Below are positions 25,530 to 34,034 of a stretch of 64,000 nucleotides of DNA, piece after piece. Under the pieces are notes generated by a model, which did not search any database, had not been told where the DNA came from, and was given only the letters and a program-made list of their open reading frames with translations. Positions within the stretch are counted from its first letter, which is position 1; the number at the start of each line of letters is the position of its first letter. The stretch comes from Jiangella aurantiaca (GTDB lineage: Bacteria; Actinomycetota; Actinomycetes; Jiangellales; Jiangellaceae). The stretch covers positions 124,001 through 188,000 of the forward strand of contig NZ_SMLB01000005.1 of assembly GCF_004349105.1 (NCBI RefSeq). The letters are read 5' to 3'. Position numbers and translations under genes: made by a program.

Positions 25530-27062
25530 TCACTCCTCTCGGTCACGCGGTCGGTCTGGATCGGTGAGCCGGATGACGTTCCAGCTCGCGGGCTTCAGGT
25601 AGGCCCGTGCGGAGCCGTGGCCGGAGGTGTCGACGGGCACGGACACGGGGATCACGCGGTCCGGATTCGTGCTGCTGTTGGTCGCTGCGAGGTCGTCTCC
25701 GGACAGCACGGTGTGCTCGGTGATCCGGTGTCGTGCGAACGCGTCGTGCCGTACCGTGAGCTCGACCGGTTCGGCCGGGTTCCGGTTCACGGCGAAGATC
25801 GCCACGTCGCCGGAGTCGTCGTCGTAGGTGGCGACGGCGTGGACCGCCGGCACGTCGCCGTAGCGGGCAGTCGCCATGACAGGTGCCACCGGGTCGACGC
25901 GCAGTACGCGGCCACGGGCCAGCCGGGCGGTGAGCGCGAACGGGTGGAAGCTCGCTTGTCGCCATGCCGGTCCGCCCGGCTCGGTGCGGATCGGCGCGAT
26001 CGCGTTGACGAGTTGGGCGAGGCAGGCGACCGTCACTCGGTCGCAGTGCCGCAGCAGCGCGATTAGCAGGCTGCCGACCACGACAGCGTCCGCCACGGTG
26101 TAGGTGTCCTCGATCAACGGTGGCGCCTCGGGCCAGTCGTCCGGAGGTCCTTGTTCCCGCCAGTCGGTCTGGTCCCACACGTTCCACTCGTCGAACGACA
26201 GGTTGATGCGCTTGGCCGCCCGTCGCTTGGCACGCACATGGTCGGCGGTCGAGACCACATCGTCGATGAACGCCTCCATGTCGACAGCCGATGCCAGGAA
26301 ACTGGCCAGGTCGCCGTCCTGCAAGTGGTAGTACGCATGCAGCGAGATGTAGTCGACCTGGTCGTAGGCCTCCTCCAGCACGGTGGCCTCCCACTCGCCG
26401 AAGGTCGGCATGCCCGAGTGGGAGCTTCCGCATGCGACCAGCTCCAGCGACGGATCGATCATCCGCATCGCGCGACCGGTCTCGCCGGCCAGCCGGCCGT
26501 ACTCGGCGGCCGTCTTGTGACCGATCTGCCACGGCCCGTCCATCTCGTTGCCGAGGCACCACAGACGGACGTCGAACGGCTTCGCGTGGCCGTGCGCCGC
26601 GCGCATGTCGGACCAGTACGTGCCCCCCGGGTGGTTGCAGTACTCCAGCAGATCGCACGCATCCTGGATGCCGCGGGTGCCGAGGTTCAGAGCCATCATC
26701 GGCTCGATCCCCGCTTGACGGCTCCAAGCGGCGAACTCGCCGAGCCCGAAGGCGTTCGTCTCGGTCGAACGCCATGCCGGGTCCAACCGCTGCGGCCGGG
26801 CCTCCCGCGGACCGACGCCGTCCTCCCAGCGGTAGCCGGACACGAAGTTGCCACCCGGGTACCGCACCACGGACACTCCGAGCTCGCGGGTCAGGTCCAG
26901 CACGTCGGTGCGGAACCCGTCGTCGTCGGCAGACGGGTGAGAAGGTTCGAAGATCCCGGTATACACGCAGCGGCCCAGATGCTCGACGAACGAGCCGAAC
27001 AATCGCGGCGGCACTTCGGCGATGCGGAACGCCGGGTCGATGGTCAGAATCGCGCTGTGCAC
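25530..27062 (-). CDS. GH51 alpha-L-arabinofuranosidase
   Basis: The ~510-residue cytosolic enzyme opens with the family hallmark TIDPAFRIAEVPPRLFGSFVEHLGR split over the first strand and loop, followed by YPGGNFVSGYRWEDG. The acid/base Glu is in LGNEMDGPWQ (~173) and the nucleophile Glu in FDEWNVW (~292). No signal peptide is seen. It should release L-arabinose from short arabino-oligosaccharides brought in by the adjacent ABC transporter. I choose GTG 27062, which has an AGGAGTG site 9 nt upstream; an ATG at 27080 overlaps that site. It lies 112 bp after the permease gene, probably in the same operon. Confidence 0.93.
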   Translation of the reverse strand: MHSAILTIDPAFRIAEVPPRLFGSFVEHLGRCVYTGIFEPSHPSADDDGFRTDVLDLTRELGVSVVRYPGGNFVSGYRWEDGVGPREARPQRLDPAWRSTETNAFGLGEFAAWSRQAGIEPMMALNLGTRGIQDACDLLEYCNHPGGTYWSDMRAAHGHAKPFDVRLWCLGNEMDGPWQIGHKTAAEYGRLAGETGRAMRMIDPSLELVACGSSHSGMPTFGEWEATVLEEAYDQVDYISLHAYYHLQDGDLASFLASAVDMEAFIDDVVSTADHVRAKRRAAKRINLSFDEWNVWDQTDWREQGPPDDWPEAPPLIEDTYTVADAVVVGSLLIALLRHCDRVTVACLAQLVNAIAPIRTEPGGPAWRQASFHPFALTARLARGRVLRVDPVAPVMATARYGDVPAVHAVATYDDDSGDVAIFAVNRNPAEPVELTVRHDAFARHRITEHTVLSGDDLAATNSSTNPDRVIPVSVPVDTSGHGSARAYLKPASWNVIRLTDPDRPRDREE

Positions 27063-27173
27063 GAAGGGGTCACTCCTCATCGTTCGGGCTGGAGCATGGT
27101 GGCCGGAGACGGGCAGCCAGCACCGCGGACAGGTCGCGCTGGGCCGTACTGGGCTTCTTCCGCGGGCGGAGGG

Positions 27174-28043
27174 TCACTTGGTGCCAGTGCCGAACTGCCC
27201 GAGTCCGTTGATGAACTGCTTTCGGAGGAGCACGAACATGAGCATGATCGGCACCACCGCGATCACCGCGACCGCGATCACCAGGTCCCATCGCGGCCGG
27301 TACAGGCCGACGAGCGTGGTCATGCCGACAGACAGGGGGTAGTTGCCCTCGGATCGCATGACGATGAGCGGCCAGAGCAGGTCGTTCCACTGCTCGAGCG
27401 AGAAGATGATCGCAAGCGTTGCCAGCGCCGGCTTCACCATCGGGAGCACGATCCGGAAGAAGATCCGGTAGTCCGACGCTCCATCCACCCGTGCCGCGTC
27501 GAACACCGCCTGCGGCAGGCCGAGCATGTACTGGCGCATGTAGAACAGCCCGAACGGATGCGCCAGCATCGGCACGATGACCCCGAGATGCGTGTCGATC
27601 AGGTTGAGCTGGATCATCAGCAGGAACAAGGGAATCAGCAACAGATGGAACGGCAACATCTGCGAGGCGAGGATGGACACGAAGATCGTGTTGCGGAAGG
27701 GGAACCTGATCTGCGCCAGCGCATAGGCAGCCATCGTGACGACGACCAGGGAGCCGACCGTCGACCCCACGGTGAGGATCACCGAGTTCGCGAACCACGA
27801 GACGACGGGCGTCTCGTTGAACACGGTCCGGAAGTTCTGCAGCGTCAGCGACGACGGAAAGAACTGACCCGCGTCGGCGAAGATGCGCTGCGGCTCGCGC
27901 AGCGAACTGACCAGAAGCCAGTAGAACGGGATCAGGAACGCTATCGCGACCACCGCGACCACCGACGTCATGGCGATCTTCTTCACCGTCGGCCGATGAG
28001 ACGTACCGCTGCTGATGAGTGGTTTTCGCTGGGCAACGGTCAT
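27174..28043 (-). CDS. Carbohydrate ABC transporter permease (CUT1, MalG-type)
   Basis: The 289-residue inner-membrane protein has six hydrophobic helices and the EAA loop DAARVDGASDYRIFFRIVLPM, shown here as the block around residues ~185-205 that contacts the ATPase. The FLIPFYWLLVSSLREP N-terminus and EQWNDLLWPL segment are typical of MalG-like subunits. It forms the heterodimeric pore with the adjacent permease. It begins 3 nt after the partner's stop. No ABC ATPase gene is present in the island, so a shared MsiK-like ATPase elsewhere in the genome is expected, as is common in actinobacteria. Confidence 0.92.
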   Translation of the reverse strand: MTVAQRKPLISSGTSHRPTVKKIAMTSVVAVVAIAFLIPFYWLLVSSLREPQRIFADAGQFFPSSLTLQNFRTVFNETPVVSWFANSVILTVGSTVGSLVVVTMAAYALAQIRFPFRNTIFVSILASQMLPFHLLLIPLFLLMIQLNLIDTHLGVIVPMLAHPFGLFYMRQYMLGLPQAVFDAARVDGASDYRIFFRIVLPMVKPALATLAIIFSLEQWNDLLWPLIVMRSEGNYPLSVGMTTLVGLYRPRWDLVIAVAVIAVVPIMLMFVLLRKQFINGLGQFGTGTK

Positions 28044-28046
28044 CGT

Positions 28047-28994
28047 TCATCGGTCCTTTGCGAAGAAGCCGAACGCCTTCAGCACGATCAACGAGAACAC
28101 CATGATGATCGCGGCCAGGACGACTCCGATCGCGGACGCGTAGCCGAGATCGAAGGACGTGAACGCCGTGCGGTAGAGGTGCACCACAGCGCTCAGCCCA
28201 CCTTGGCCCGGCCCACCGCCTGAGCCCCAGAGGACCAGCGGTTCGACGAAGAGCTGGAATCCGCCGAAGATCGTCAGGACCGTGACGAACAGGATGATCG
28301 GTTTCGATAGCGGCACCGAGAGATGCCAGAACTGCCGGATCGGTCCGGCACCATCGACAGCAGCTGACTCGTAGAGCTCGTCCGGGATGTTGGACAGGCC
28401 GGTGGTGAAGTAGATGATGTTGATCCCGGTCCACCGCCACGTGGCCATGATGATCATCGCTGGGATCGCCAGATGCCGGGTCTCCAGCCATGCCTGTGCG
28501 GGCACGCCGAACAGTCCGAGGAAGCCGTTCAGCAAGCCGTTCGTGGACAGCAGCAGGGAGAACACCACGCCCACCACGACGAGCGAGGTGAGCACCGGCA
28601 GGAACAGGATGGAACGGAACATCGACTGTCGCGCCACCCAGCGCGAGCGCAGGATCGCAGCGAGGACGAACGGCACAGGGATCAGCACCAACAGCGTGCC
28701 GACCGTGTACAGCATGGTGTTCCGAAGTGCCGTGAAGCCTGTCCGGTCCGTCAACACTCGCCGGTAGTTGTCCAGGCCCGTCCACTCGGACGAGCCGATT
28801 CCCTGGATCTCCTGGAAGCTCAAGACCACGGCGTAGCCGACCGCATAGACACGAAAGACGACGTAGAGCACGAGGAACGGCAGGAGGAACACCATCGCCA
28901 CGACTGCCGGACGGTGGAGGAACGGCCTCTTCGGCTTGCGCCCGCGCGGGGAGGTGCCGGATCGCGCATCGGCGTGTGTGGTGTCGGTCGCCAT
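28047..28994 (-). CDS. Carbohydrate ABC transporter permease (CUT1, MalF-type)
   Basis: The 315-residue inner-membrane protein has a basic N-terminus, six or more hydrophobic helices and the EAA loop ELYESAAVDGAGPIRQFW. It is preceded by the usual WTGLDNYRRVL segment of MalF-type subunits. It pairs with the downstream permease to carry oligosaccharides delivered by the binding protein. The ATG at 28994 has a strong GGAAGGAAG site; the frame stays open to 29060 without a comparable site. It lies between the binding-protein gene and the second permease, in one operon read toward lower coordinates. Confidence 0.92.
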   Translation of the reverse strand: MATDTTHADARSGTSPRGRKPKRPFLHRPAVVAMVFLLPFLVLYVVFRVYAVGYAVVLSFQEIQGIGSSEWTGLDNYRRVLTDRTGFTALRNTMLYTVGTLLVLIPVPFVLAAILRSRWVARQSMFRSILFLPVLTSLVVVGVVFSLLLSTNGLLNGFLGLFGVPAQAWLETRHLAIPAMIIMATWRWTGINIIYFTTGLSNIPDELYESAAVDGAGPIRQFWHLSVPLSKPIILFVTVLTIFGGFQLFVEPLVLWGSGGGPGQGGLSAVVHLYRTAFTSFDLGYASAIGVVLAAIIMVFSLIVLKAFGFFAKDR

Positions 28995-29095
28995 CGACTG
29001 CTTCCTTCCGTCCCGCTGATACCGTCCGCGCTCGTGGCTCGCGGCTTGGCCACGAGCCACGGACGGAGATGTAGGTCGTTCAGCGTCGCCCGCCG

Positions 29096-30442
29096 CTAGT
29101 CGAGCGAGCGGATCTCGTCAGCTGCTCGGCGAAGTGCCTCGGCCGGATCAGCGCCTTCCTCGACGACCTGATAGGCGACGACGTCGCGCAACTGGAGCAC
29201 GGCCTCCGGGTACCGAGGCCCGGTGAACTCGGGCGCCAGACGGTCGAACATCGCCTGCACGTTGGTCATCACCGGCTCGTTGCCGAACCACGGGTCGGGC
29301 GCGGTCAGGGCCTCGTCGTCGTACACGTCGTTACGGAACGGGTCGAAACCGAGATCCGTGTACAACGCCACCTGGGCGTCATAGGTGAGCTTGGCGAACT
29401 CGAGGAACGCCTTGGCCGCGTCGACCTTGTCCTCGTCGATCTGCGTGGTGATCGCGGTCCCAGTGCCGCCGCCCATCGTGCTGATGAACCCGTCGGAGCT
29501 GAACTCCGGCATCGGCCGGATGAGGATCTTGCCCTCGGTCTCGGGCATGAAGTCCTTGAAGCGCGTCACGTACCACAACGGCATCCACACCGAGGCGTAC
29601 TGGCCCTCGTTCAATGCTTGGTAGTAGGGCTCGCTGTGGTGCTGGCCGCCGGCGCTGGCCGTGGCGATCTCGTGCTCGTGCACCATGTCGGAGATGAGCT
29701 GCAGCGCCTCGATGTTCTCCGCGCTGTCGAGGATGAGTTCGTTGTTCTCGTCGTAGGTCCCGCCGCCGTTCTGCAACATGGGGCCGAGCACGGAGAAGCG
29801 GTCGGTCGTCTCGATCGACGCCATCCAGGCATCGGTGTTCTCGACGACCTGCTGCCCGGCCGCGATGTAGTCGTCCCAGGTCACGATCGAGTCGACGTCG
29901 ACGCCCGCCGCGTCGAGGATCTCGGAGTTGTAGTACATGACCCACGCGCCGAGGTGATAGTCGATGCCGTACTCGACACCATCGGCCCGGTACGGTGCGG
30001 TCCGCTCCTCGACCAACTCGCTGCGGTGGTTGTCGATGATGTCGGTCAGCGGGTGCAGTGGCACGTCTCCGCGGAGGAACGTCGCGAAGCGCTGAATCTC
30101 GATGTCGACGATGTCTGGGGCGCCGGAGCCGGATTGGAGGGCCACCAGCAGCCGGTCATGCATGTCCTCGAAGTCGGCGCTCGAGGCGTTCAGGATGATG
30201 TTGTACTCGTCGCTCTGCTCGTTGAACTCGTCCGCCCGCGCCTGCATGAAGTCGGTATGAGCGTCGACGAACGTCCAGAACTCGAGCTCGACGTCCTGGG
30301 GCCCGCCGTCGGCCCCACCGCCTCCATCGGCGGCGGAGTCGTCGTCACCTGACCCCCCACAGCCCGCGGCAACGAGCAGTCCGGCGATCAGGACTGCCCC
30401 CCATCGAAACCGCCGGCGATCGGGATTTGTGATCGCTAACAT
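29096..30442 (-). CDS. Sugar ABC transporter substrate-binding lipoprotein
   Basis: The 448-residue extracytoplasmic solute-binding protein (family 1) has an N-terminal lipoprotein signal peptide with lipobox VAAGC (Cys ~28) followed by a Gly/Ser/Asp-rich linker. The binding domain starts with LEFWTFVDAHTDF and has the PDIVDIEIQRFATFL and YNSEILDAAGVD blocks typical of CUT1 binding proteins. It should capture arabino-oligosaccharides, judging from the GH43 and GH51 neighbours. It is the first gene of the ABC operon. The promoter region just upstream contains a CRP-like palindrome and an island-type operator. Confidence 0.93.
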   Translation of the reverse strand: MLAITNPDRRRFRWGAVLIAGLLVAAGCGGSGDDDSAADGGGGADGGPQDVELEFWTFVDAHTDFMQARADEFNEQSDEYNIILNASSADFEDMHDRLLVALQSGSGAPDIVDIEIQRFATFLRGDVPLHPLTDIIDNHRSELVEERTAPYRADGVEYGIDYHLGAWVMYYNSEILDAAGVDVDSIVTWDDYIAAGQQVVENTDAWMASIETTDRFSVLGPMLQNGGGTYDENNELILDSAENIEALQLISDMVHEHEIATASAGGQHHSEPYYQALNEGQYASVWMPLWYVTRFKDFMPETEGKILIRPMPEFSSDGFISTMGGGTGTAITTQIDEDKVDAAKAFLEFAKLTYDAQVALYTDLGFDPFRNDVYDDEALTAPDPWFGNEPVMTNVQAMFDRLAPEFTGPRYPEAVLQLRDVVAYQVVEEGADPAEALRRAADEIRSLD

Positions 30443-30556
30443 GCTCGATCCTCTCGACGTTGAGTCTGGTCTGACGGGAGCGCAGCTCGTTGCGGAGGGA
30501 AGCTGCAGGGCCTCTGTCCGGCTACTCGGAAACCATCCGATCCCTTGGACAGCTCG

Positions 30557-30601
30557 AAGCTAGCCGTGACGTACATCACGGGTCAAGCCATCTGATAAGT
30601 T
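30557..30601 (-). promoter_or_regulatory. Promoter of the island ABC operon with CRP-like palindrome and operator site C
   Basis: On the minus strand, -35 TTGACC (30581-30586) and -10 TAGCTT (30557-30562) are separated by 18 bp. The spacer is filled by a near-perfect palindrome (30564-30581) with core GTGA-TGTACG-TCAC, matching the GTGA-N2-TA-N2-TCAC form of CRP/GlxR sites. Operator-like site C, AAGCCATC-T-GATAAGTT (30585-30601), overlaps the -35 from upstream. Confidence 0.6.
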
Positions 30602-30702
30602 TTGTTACCCGTTCGTTACATCGCGTGCTCGAGCTTGCAGTTTCCTCCGACAGAACGGGGCACTGGTGACAGCTGCAGCGACATACTGCCGCCGCTGAGA
30701 GC

Positions 30703-30731
30703 TTAGACATGAACAACCTATCTGATAGGTT
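30703..30731 (+). promoter_or_regulatory. Promoter with perfect operator palindrome (site D) before the GntR remnant and esterase
   Basis: -35 TTAGAC (30703-30708), 17-bp spacer, -10 TAGGTT (30726-30731). The perfect 17-bp palindrome AACCTATC-T-GATAGGTT (30715-30731) covers the -10. Its ATCTGAT core recurs at 22148, 22316 and 30593. Confidence 0.6.
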
Positions 30732-30743
30732 TCGCGCATCAAG

Positions 30744-30895
30744 GTGTCGAGGGCGAGCTCGAGCGGGCTGATCCTTGGCGAAGCTCGACGCTGTCTTCCG
30801 AGTACGAGCTCGCCGATCAGCTTCAGGTCAGCAGGCTCACGGTGCACGAGGCGGCCAGGTCACTCCCGGCACATGGGCTCATCGAAGTCCGTCAG
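30744..30895 (+). pseudogene. Frameshifted remnant of a GntR-family helix-turn-helix
   Basis: In one frame, 30744 onward reads SSGLILGEARRCLPS. In the next frame the homology continues as SEYELADQLQVSRLTVHEAA, then RSLPAHGLIEVRQ: the wing-HTH of GntR regulators interrupted by an indel near 30795-30800. The effector domain is missing; the esterase gene follows at once. Promoter and operator D lie in front, so this looks like a regulator gene that decayed or was replaced at its 3' end while its promoter was retained for the esterase. Confidence 0.6.
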
Positions 30896-30919
30896 GTCCG
30901 TCCAGAAGGAGAGGGACTC

Positions 30920-32602
30920 ATGGAACGTCGGAGCATCGTCACGAGGCTGGTCGCTCGTATCGAGTCGGCCCGCCCTTCCACTGCACGGAGGCGCTCTGGG
31001 GTGGGAAGGACGAGAGCCGGCAAACGTCGCGCGCAGTGCGCTGCGGCGGTTGCAGCTGGCTGCGGTCTTCTCCTGGCCGTCGCAGTCGCCCCATCTTCCG
31101 CAGACACCGCCGACGACCTCGATCTTGGTCCTCAGGTGACAAGGACGGACGAGGGACCCACCGGGTACTCCGTCACGTTTCGATACAAGGCGCCCGGCGA
31201 TGTCGAGCAGGTGCGGATCTGGGGAGAATGGCAGTTCTCCAGCATTGAGTCCCTCGTCAACACCCGCACTTCAGACGGCCGCATGGGATGGGACTGGAGA
31301 CCAGGCGACACTGTGGCCGCTGCCGGTCCCGGGTTCTTCCCCGCGTTCCCGGCCTCGGACATGAGCCTAGGGGAGGATGGCGTCTGGACCTGGACCACGC
31401 CGCTGCCGTCCGGGATGCACTCCTACCGCTTCGTCCATGACTGCGGGGGGCCTGCGGGGATCGACGGCTGTACCTATCACTACGATCCGGCGAATCCGCC
31501 GTGGTCGGCTGGGCTGACCCCGACGGGCGCCCAGACACTCAGCACCGTCTTCGTGCCGGAGCACCCGGACTTCCCGACCTACGACACCCGCAACCATGCA
31601 CCGACGCCGCCAGAGTTCACCGGGACGTTCGAGCATCGCGAGTATGTCTCGCCAACGTCGACGAATCCGCCGGGCAAGCACCACCTCGTGGCATACTTGC
31701 CCGCCGGTTACGACTCCGACCGTCCAGTGCCCTATCCCACGCTCTATCTGAGCCACGGCTTTGGGGGCAACGAATCTCACTTCTTCGTGCAGGCACTCGC
31801 CAACTACATCATGGAGAATCTCGTCGCCGACGGCCACGTGCAGCCGATGGTCATCGTCACTACCAACTTCAACGGGATCCCGGGTGGCGACGAAGGCTAC
31901 GCGCGGGACCTGAGAGAAAACGTCATCCCGTTCATCGAGCGGGAGTACAACGTGTCCACGCTCCCGGAGGACAGGGCGTTCGGCGGGCAGTCGATGGGCG
32001 CGCAGCGAGGCATCAGCCTGCTGTACAACCACACACCCACCTTCCACTACTACGGCCTGTGGGCGGCGGCTGGGGGCGGCAACCCCAACGCGACCCAGGT
32101 CGAGAACATGAGAGGTGTCCGCGGCGGTATCCACATGGGCACGGGTCTGCAGGACTTCGTCGGCAACATCGGCCCGAACTCGATAGCGCGGGCGGCGACC
32201 TTGCGGAGCCATGGCCTGGACGTTGTGGAACACAACGTGGACGGCACCCATACCTGGGTTGCCGCGCGTCCGCTCTTCGAGGACTTCCTGAAGCGCGTCG
32301 TCTTCCGCGCCACGGAGACGTCCCTGTCGGTCGAGACCCGCGGCAACAGGGTCAACCATGTCTCCGCCACCGTCGAACCGCTGGGCACCAGCGCGGCGCG
32401 TCCGACCGGGTTCGTGGAGTTCCGCCGTGGAGACACGGTCCTCGGCGTCGCCAAACTGAACCCCCACGGCACCGCCCGGCTACGCCCGCCCTCTCCCGCG
32501 TCTGCGGAGGGCATCGAGGCCCACTACCTGGGTGACGATCTCTTCAACGGCTCCGACAGCAGGTCCACGGATACTGCACCGCCGTCGGAGGTCCGTCCGT
32601 AG
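30920..32602 (+). CDS. Secreted CE1-like esterase with N-terminal E-set and C-terminal Ig-like domain
   Basis: The ~560-residue exoprotein has a long basic N-region and a hydrophobic signal segment (~40-60, cleavage near SSADTA). An E-set/CBM48-like beta domain (~75-190, with VRIWGEWQFSS) precedes the alpha/beta-hydrolase fold (~210-460). The nucleophile elbow is FGGQSMGAQ, and the DGTHTW motif supplies the catalytic His. A C-terminal Ig-like repeat (~465-545) completes it. The layout matches feruloyl or acetyl esterases of family CE1, which remove ester groups from arabinose or xylose side chains, fitting a GH43/GH51 island. The ATG at 30920 has an AAGGAGAGGGA site; the upstream frame is a GntR remnant. 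Confidence 0.8.
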   Translation: MERRSIVTRLVARIESARPSTARRRSGVGRTRAGKRRAQCAAAVAAGCGLLLAVAVAPSSADTADDLDLGPQVTRTDEGPTGYSVTFRYKAPGDVEQVRIWGEWQFSSIESLVNTRTSDGRMGWDWRPGDTVAAAGPGFFPAFPASDMSLGEDGVWTWTTPLPSGMHSYRFVHDCGGPAGIDGCTYHYDPANPPWSAGLTPTGAQTLSTVFVPEHPDFPTYDTRNHAPTPPEFTGTFEHREYVSPTSTNPPGKHHLVAYLPAGYDSDRPVPYPTLYLSHGFGGNESHFFVQALANYIMENLVADGHVQPMVIVTTNFNGIPGGDEGYARDLRENVIPFIEREYNVSTLPEDRAFGGQSMGAQRGISLLYNHTPTFHYYGLWAAAGGGNPNATQVENMRGVRGGIHMGTGLQDFVGNIGPNSIARAATLRSHGLDVVEHNVDGTHTWVAARPLFEDFLKRVVFRATETSLSVETRGNRVNHVSATVEPLGTSAARPTGFVEFRRGDTVLGVAKLNPHGTARLRPPSPASAEGIEAHYLGDDLFNGSDSRSTDTAPPSEVRP

Positions 32603-32784
32603 CGGACACCCGGGGTGGTGCGGGTCAGGCGATGGTGACGGCGCACGTCTCGACTGAGGAGCGGTGTCATTGGTGATGGCGTCGGCTTACACAGCGCGGT
32701 CGTTCGCGTCCGAGCGTCCGAGCATGCAGGCCGAGCCGGCCACACCGCAGGACGGCCGTCACCGGGCCGACGGACGGCGGCCGG

Positions 32785-32853
32785 CCTCACGGCCGCTGCG
32801 GTACTGGCCGTGAGGCTCGTGGCCTCCAGCACGACGGGGGCCGCGAGCCTCAC
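32785..32853. terminator. Overlapping hairpins between convergent esterase and integrase genes
   Basis: CCTCACGGCC (32785-32794) pairs perfectly with GGCCGTGAGG (32806-32815). The latter's GTGAGG is also the start of a second stem, 32810-32824 with 32839-32853 (14 of 15 paired). The stems are mutually exclusive. Position suggests a bidirectional terminator. The remaining part of the 32603-32978 gap shows no supported gene. Confidence 0.5.
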
Positions 32854-32978
32854 GACCCACAATGCCCTCGCTTCGCCGCGCCGCGCGCCCGCGGTTGATG
32901 ATCAGGACGGGGCTGCGGCCTGGCTCGAATGACGGCGCCTCGACACGACATGCAAGAGGACCGAGCCCATCCGGGTGT

Positions 32979-34028
32979 TCAGGTTCTCCGAAAGGCTTGG
33001 TCGAGCAGGTCGGCGGTGACGGGGTTCACCATCTCATCGCGGCGGATGTAGTGGTCGAGGGTGATCTTGGGGTCACTGTGGCCGAGCAGCTCTGCGGCGA
33101 GGTTGACGCCGGCGGCCTCATTGACTGCGGTCGCGACGGTACGGCGGAACGCGTGCGGCGTGACGCCAGCGATCTCGGCCAGCTTCATGGCGCGGCGTAG
33201 CTGGCGCCGCACATTGTTCGGGGTCAGAGGTGTCCCGTTGCGGCTGGAGAAGAGCAGCGCTTCTGGAGACCGCTCCCCCATTGCCGCGAGCCGCTGGCGG
33301 ACCGCTTCGGCCGCGTAGGACGGTAGCGCCATGGCCCGCCGAGACTTGGCGGTCTTCGGGTGGTCCTGCCGGTGCACCGGCTCGCCGCGACGGGTCACGA
33401 TCGTTCCAGCAACCCGCATGGTTGGAGGTGACTCCCAATGCCGCACGGCCGCGCGGACGGCGTCGACCTCGGTCGCTGACAGAGCGTTCGGTGTCGACGG
33501 CGGGCGATGCAATCGAGCGATGCCGTCCATCGGGTTCCTGGGGAGGATCTCGTGCCGGACCGCCAGCGCGAACGCCAGCCGGAGAACGACCCGGGCGTGC
33601 TTGGCACGGCTGTAGCTCTGCTTGGCCAGCTGCTTGATGAAGCGGTCGCACCTGGCGACGCCGATCTCCCGGAGCGAAAGCTCGGCAAAGGCCGGCAACA
33701 CGAGGGTGCGTATGTCCCGCTCGTAAAGCTCCCGAGTGGTCGGCGAGAGGTGACCCTCGAGGTCGAGGTCTTCCAGCCAGTAGTCGACGAGGGCGGTGAA
33801 GCTGCTGTCCGCTGTGAGCGCGGTGAAGGAGGTCTGGAAGAGTGATCGGTCGGACAGCTTCACCTTCAGTGCCCGTTCGGCGGCGCGCTCTGTGTCGGTC
33901 GTGGCCTGGACCAGGCGCGTCTTCCCGTCCCAGTCGCGGTAGCGGGCACGCGCCTCAACGCGCCTGCGCCCAATCTTGCGACAGATGATCTCGCCGAACG
34001 TCCCGATCGGCAGCCGTGGCCTAGGCAT
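32979..34028 (-). CDS. Tyrosine-recombinase integrase, apparently lacking the box I arginine block
   Basis: The 349-residue protein has an N-terminal AP2/arm-type region and a SAM-like core-binding domain (~70-165: YWLEDLDLEGHLSPTTRELY). In the catalytic domain the Lys hairpin (HPKTAKSRRAMALP), H-x-x-R (TPHAFRRTVAT), second His (LLGHSD) and nucleophile Tyr (LDHYIR) are all present. Between AVRHWE and SPPTMRVAG, where related integrases have ~45 residues including the TGxRIGExLxLRW box I with the first catalytic Arg, nothing is left. The frame is uninterrupted, so this is an in-frame deletion relative to the family and the enzyme is probably inactive. It lies 425 bp from the tRNA attachment site. 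Confidence 0.88.
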   Translation of the reverse strand: MPRPRLPIGTFGEIICRKIGRRRVEARARYRDWDGKTRLVQATTDTERAAERALKVKLSDRSLFQTSFTALTADSSFTALVDYWLEDLDLEGHLSPTTRELYERDIRTLVLPAFAELSLREIGVARCDRFIKQLAKQSYSRAKHARVVLRLAFALAVRHEILPRNPMDGIARLHRPPSTPNALSATEVDAVRAAVRHWESPPTMRVAGTIVTRRGEPVHRQDHPKTAKSRRAMALPSYAAEAVRQRLAAMGERSPEALLFSSRNGTPLTPNNVRRQLRRAMKLAEIAGVTPHAFRRTVATAVNEAAGVNLAAELLGHSDPKITLDHYIRRDEMVNPVTADLLDQAFRRT

Positions 34029-34034
34029 GGCGAA

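Noticed and set aside
26151..28223. A 690-codon plus-strand frame over GH51 and a permease gene
   Set aside because: It is a shadow of two well-supported minus-strand genes and reads as repetitive Arg/Asp/His.
32524..32862. A 112-codon minus-strand frame between esterase and integrase
   Set aside because: It overlaps the esterase end and the hairpin region and has no ribosome-binding site or recognisable domain.
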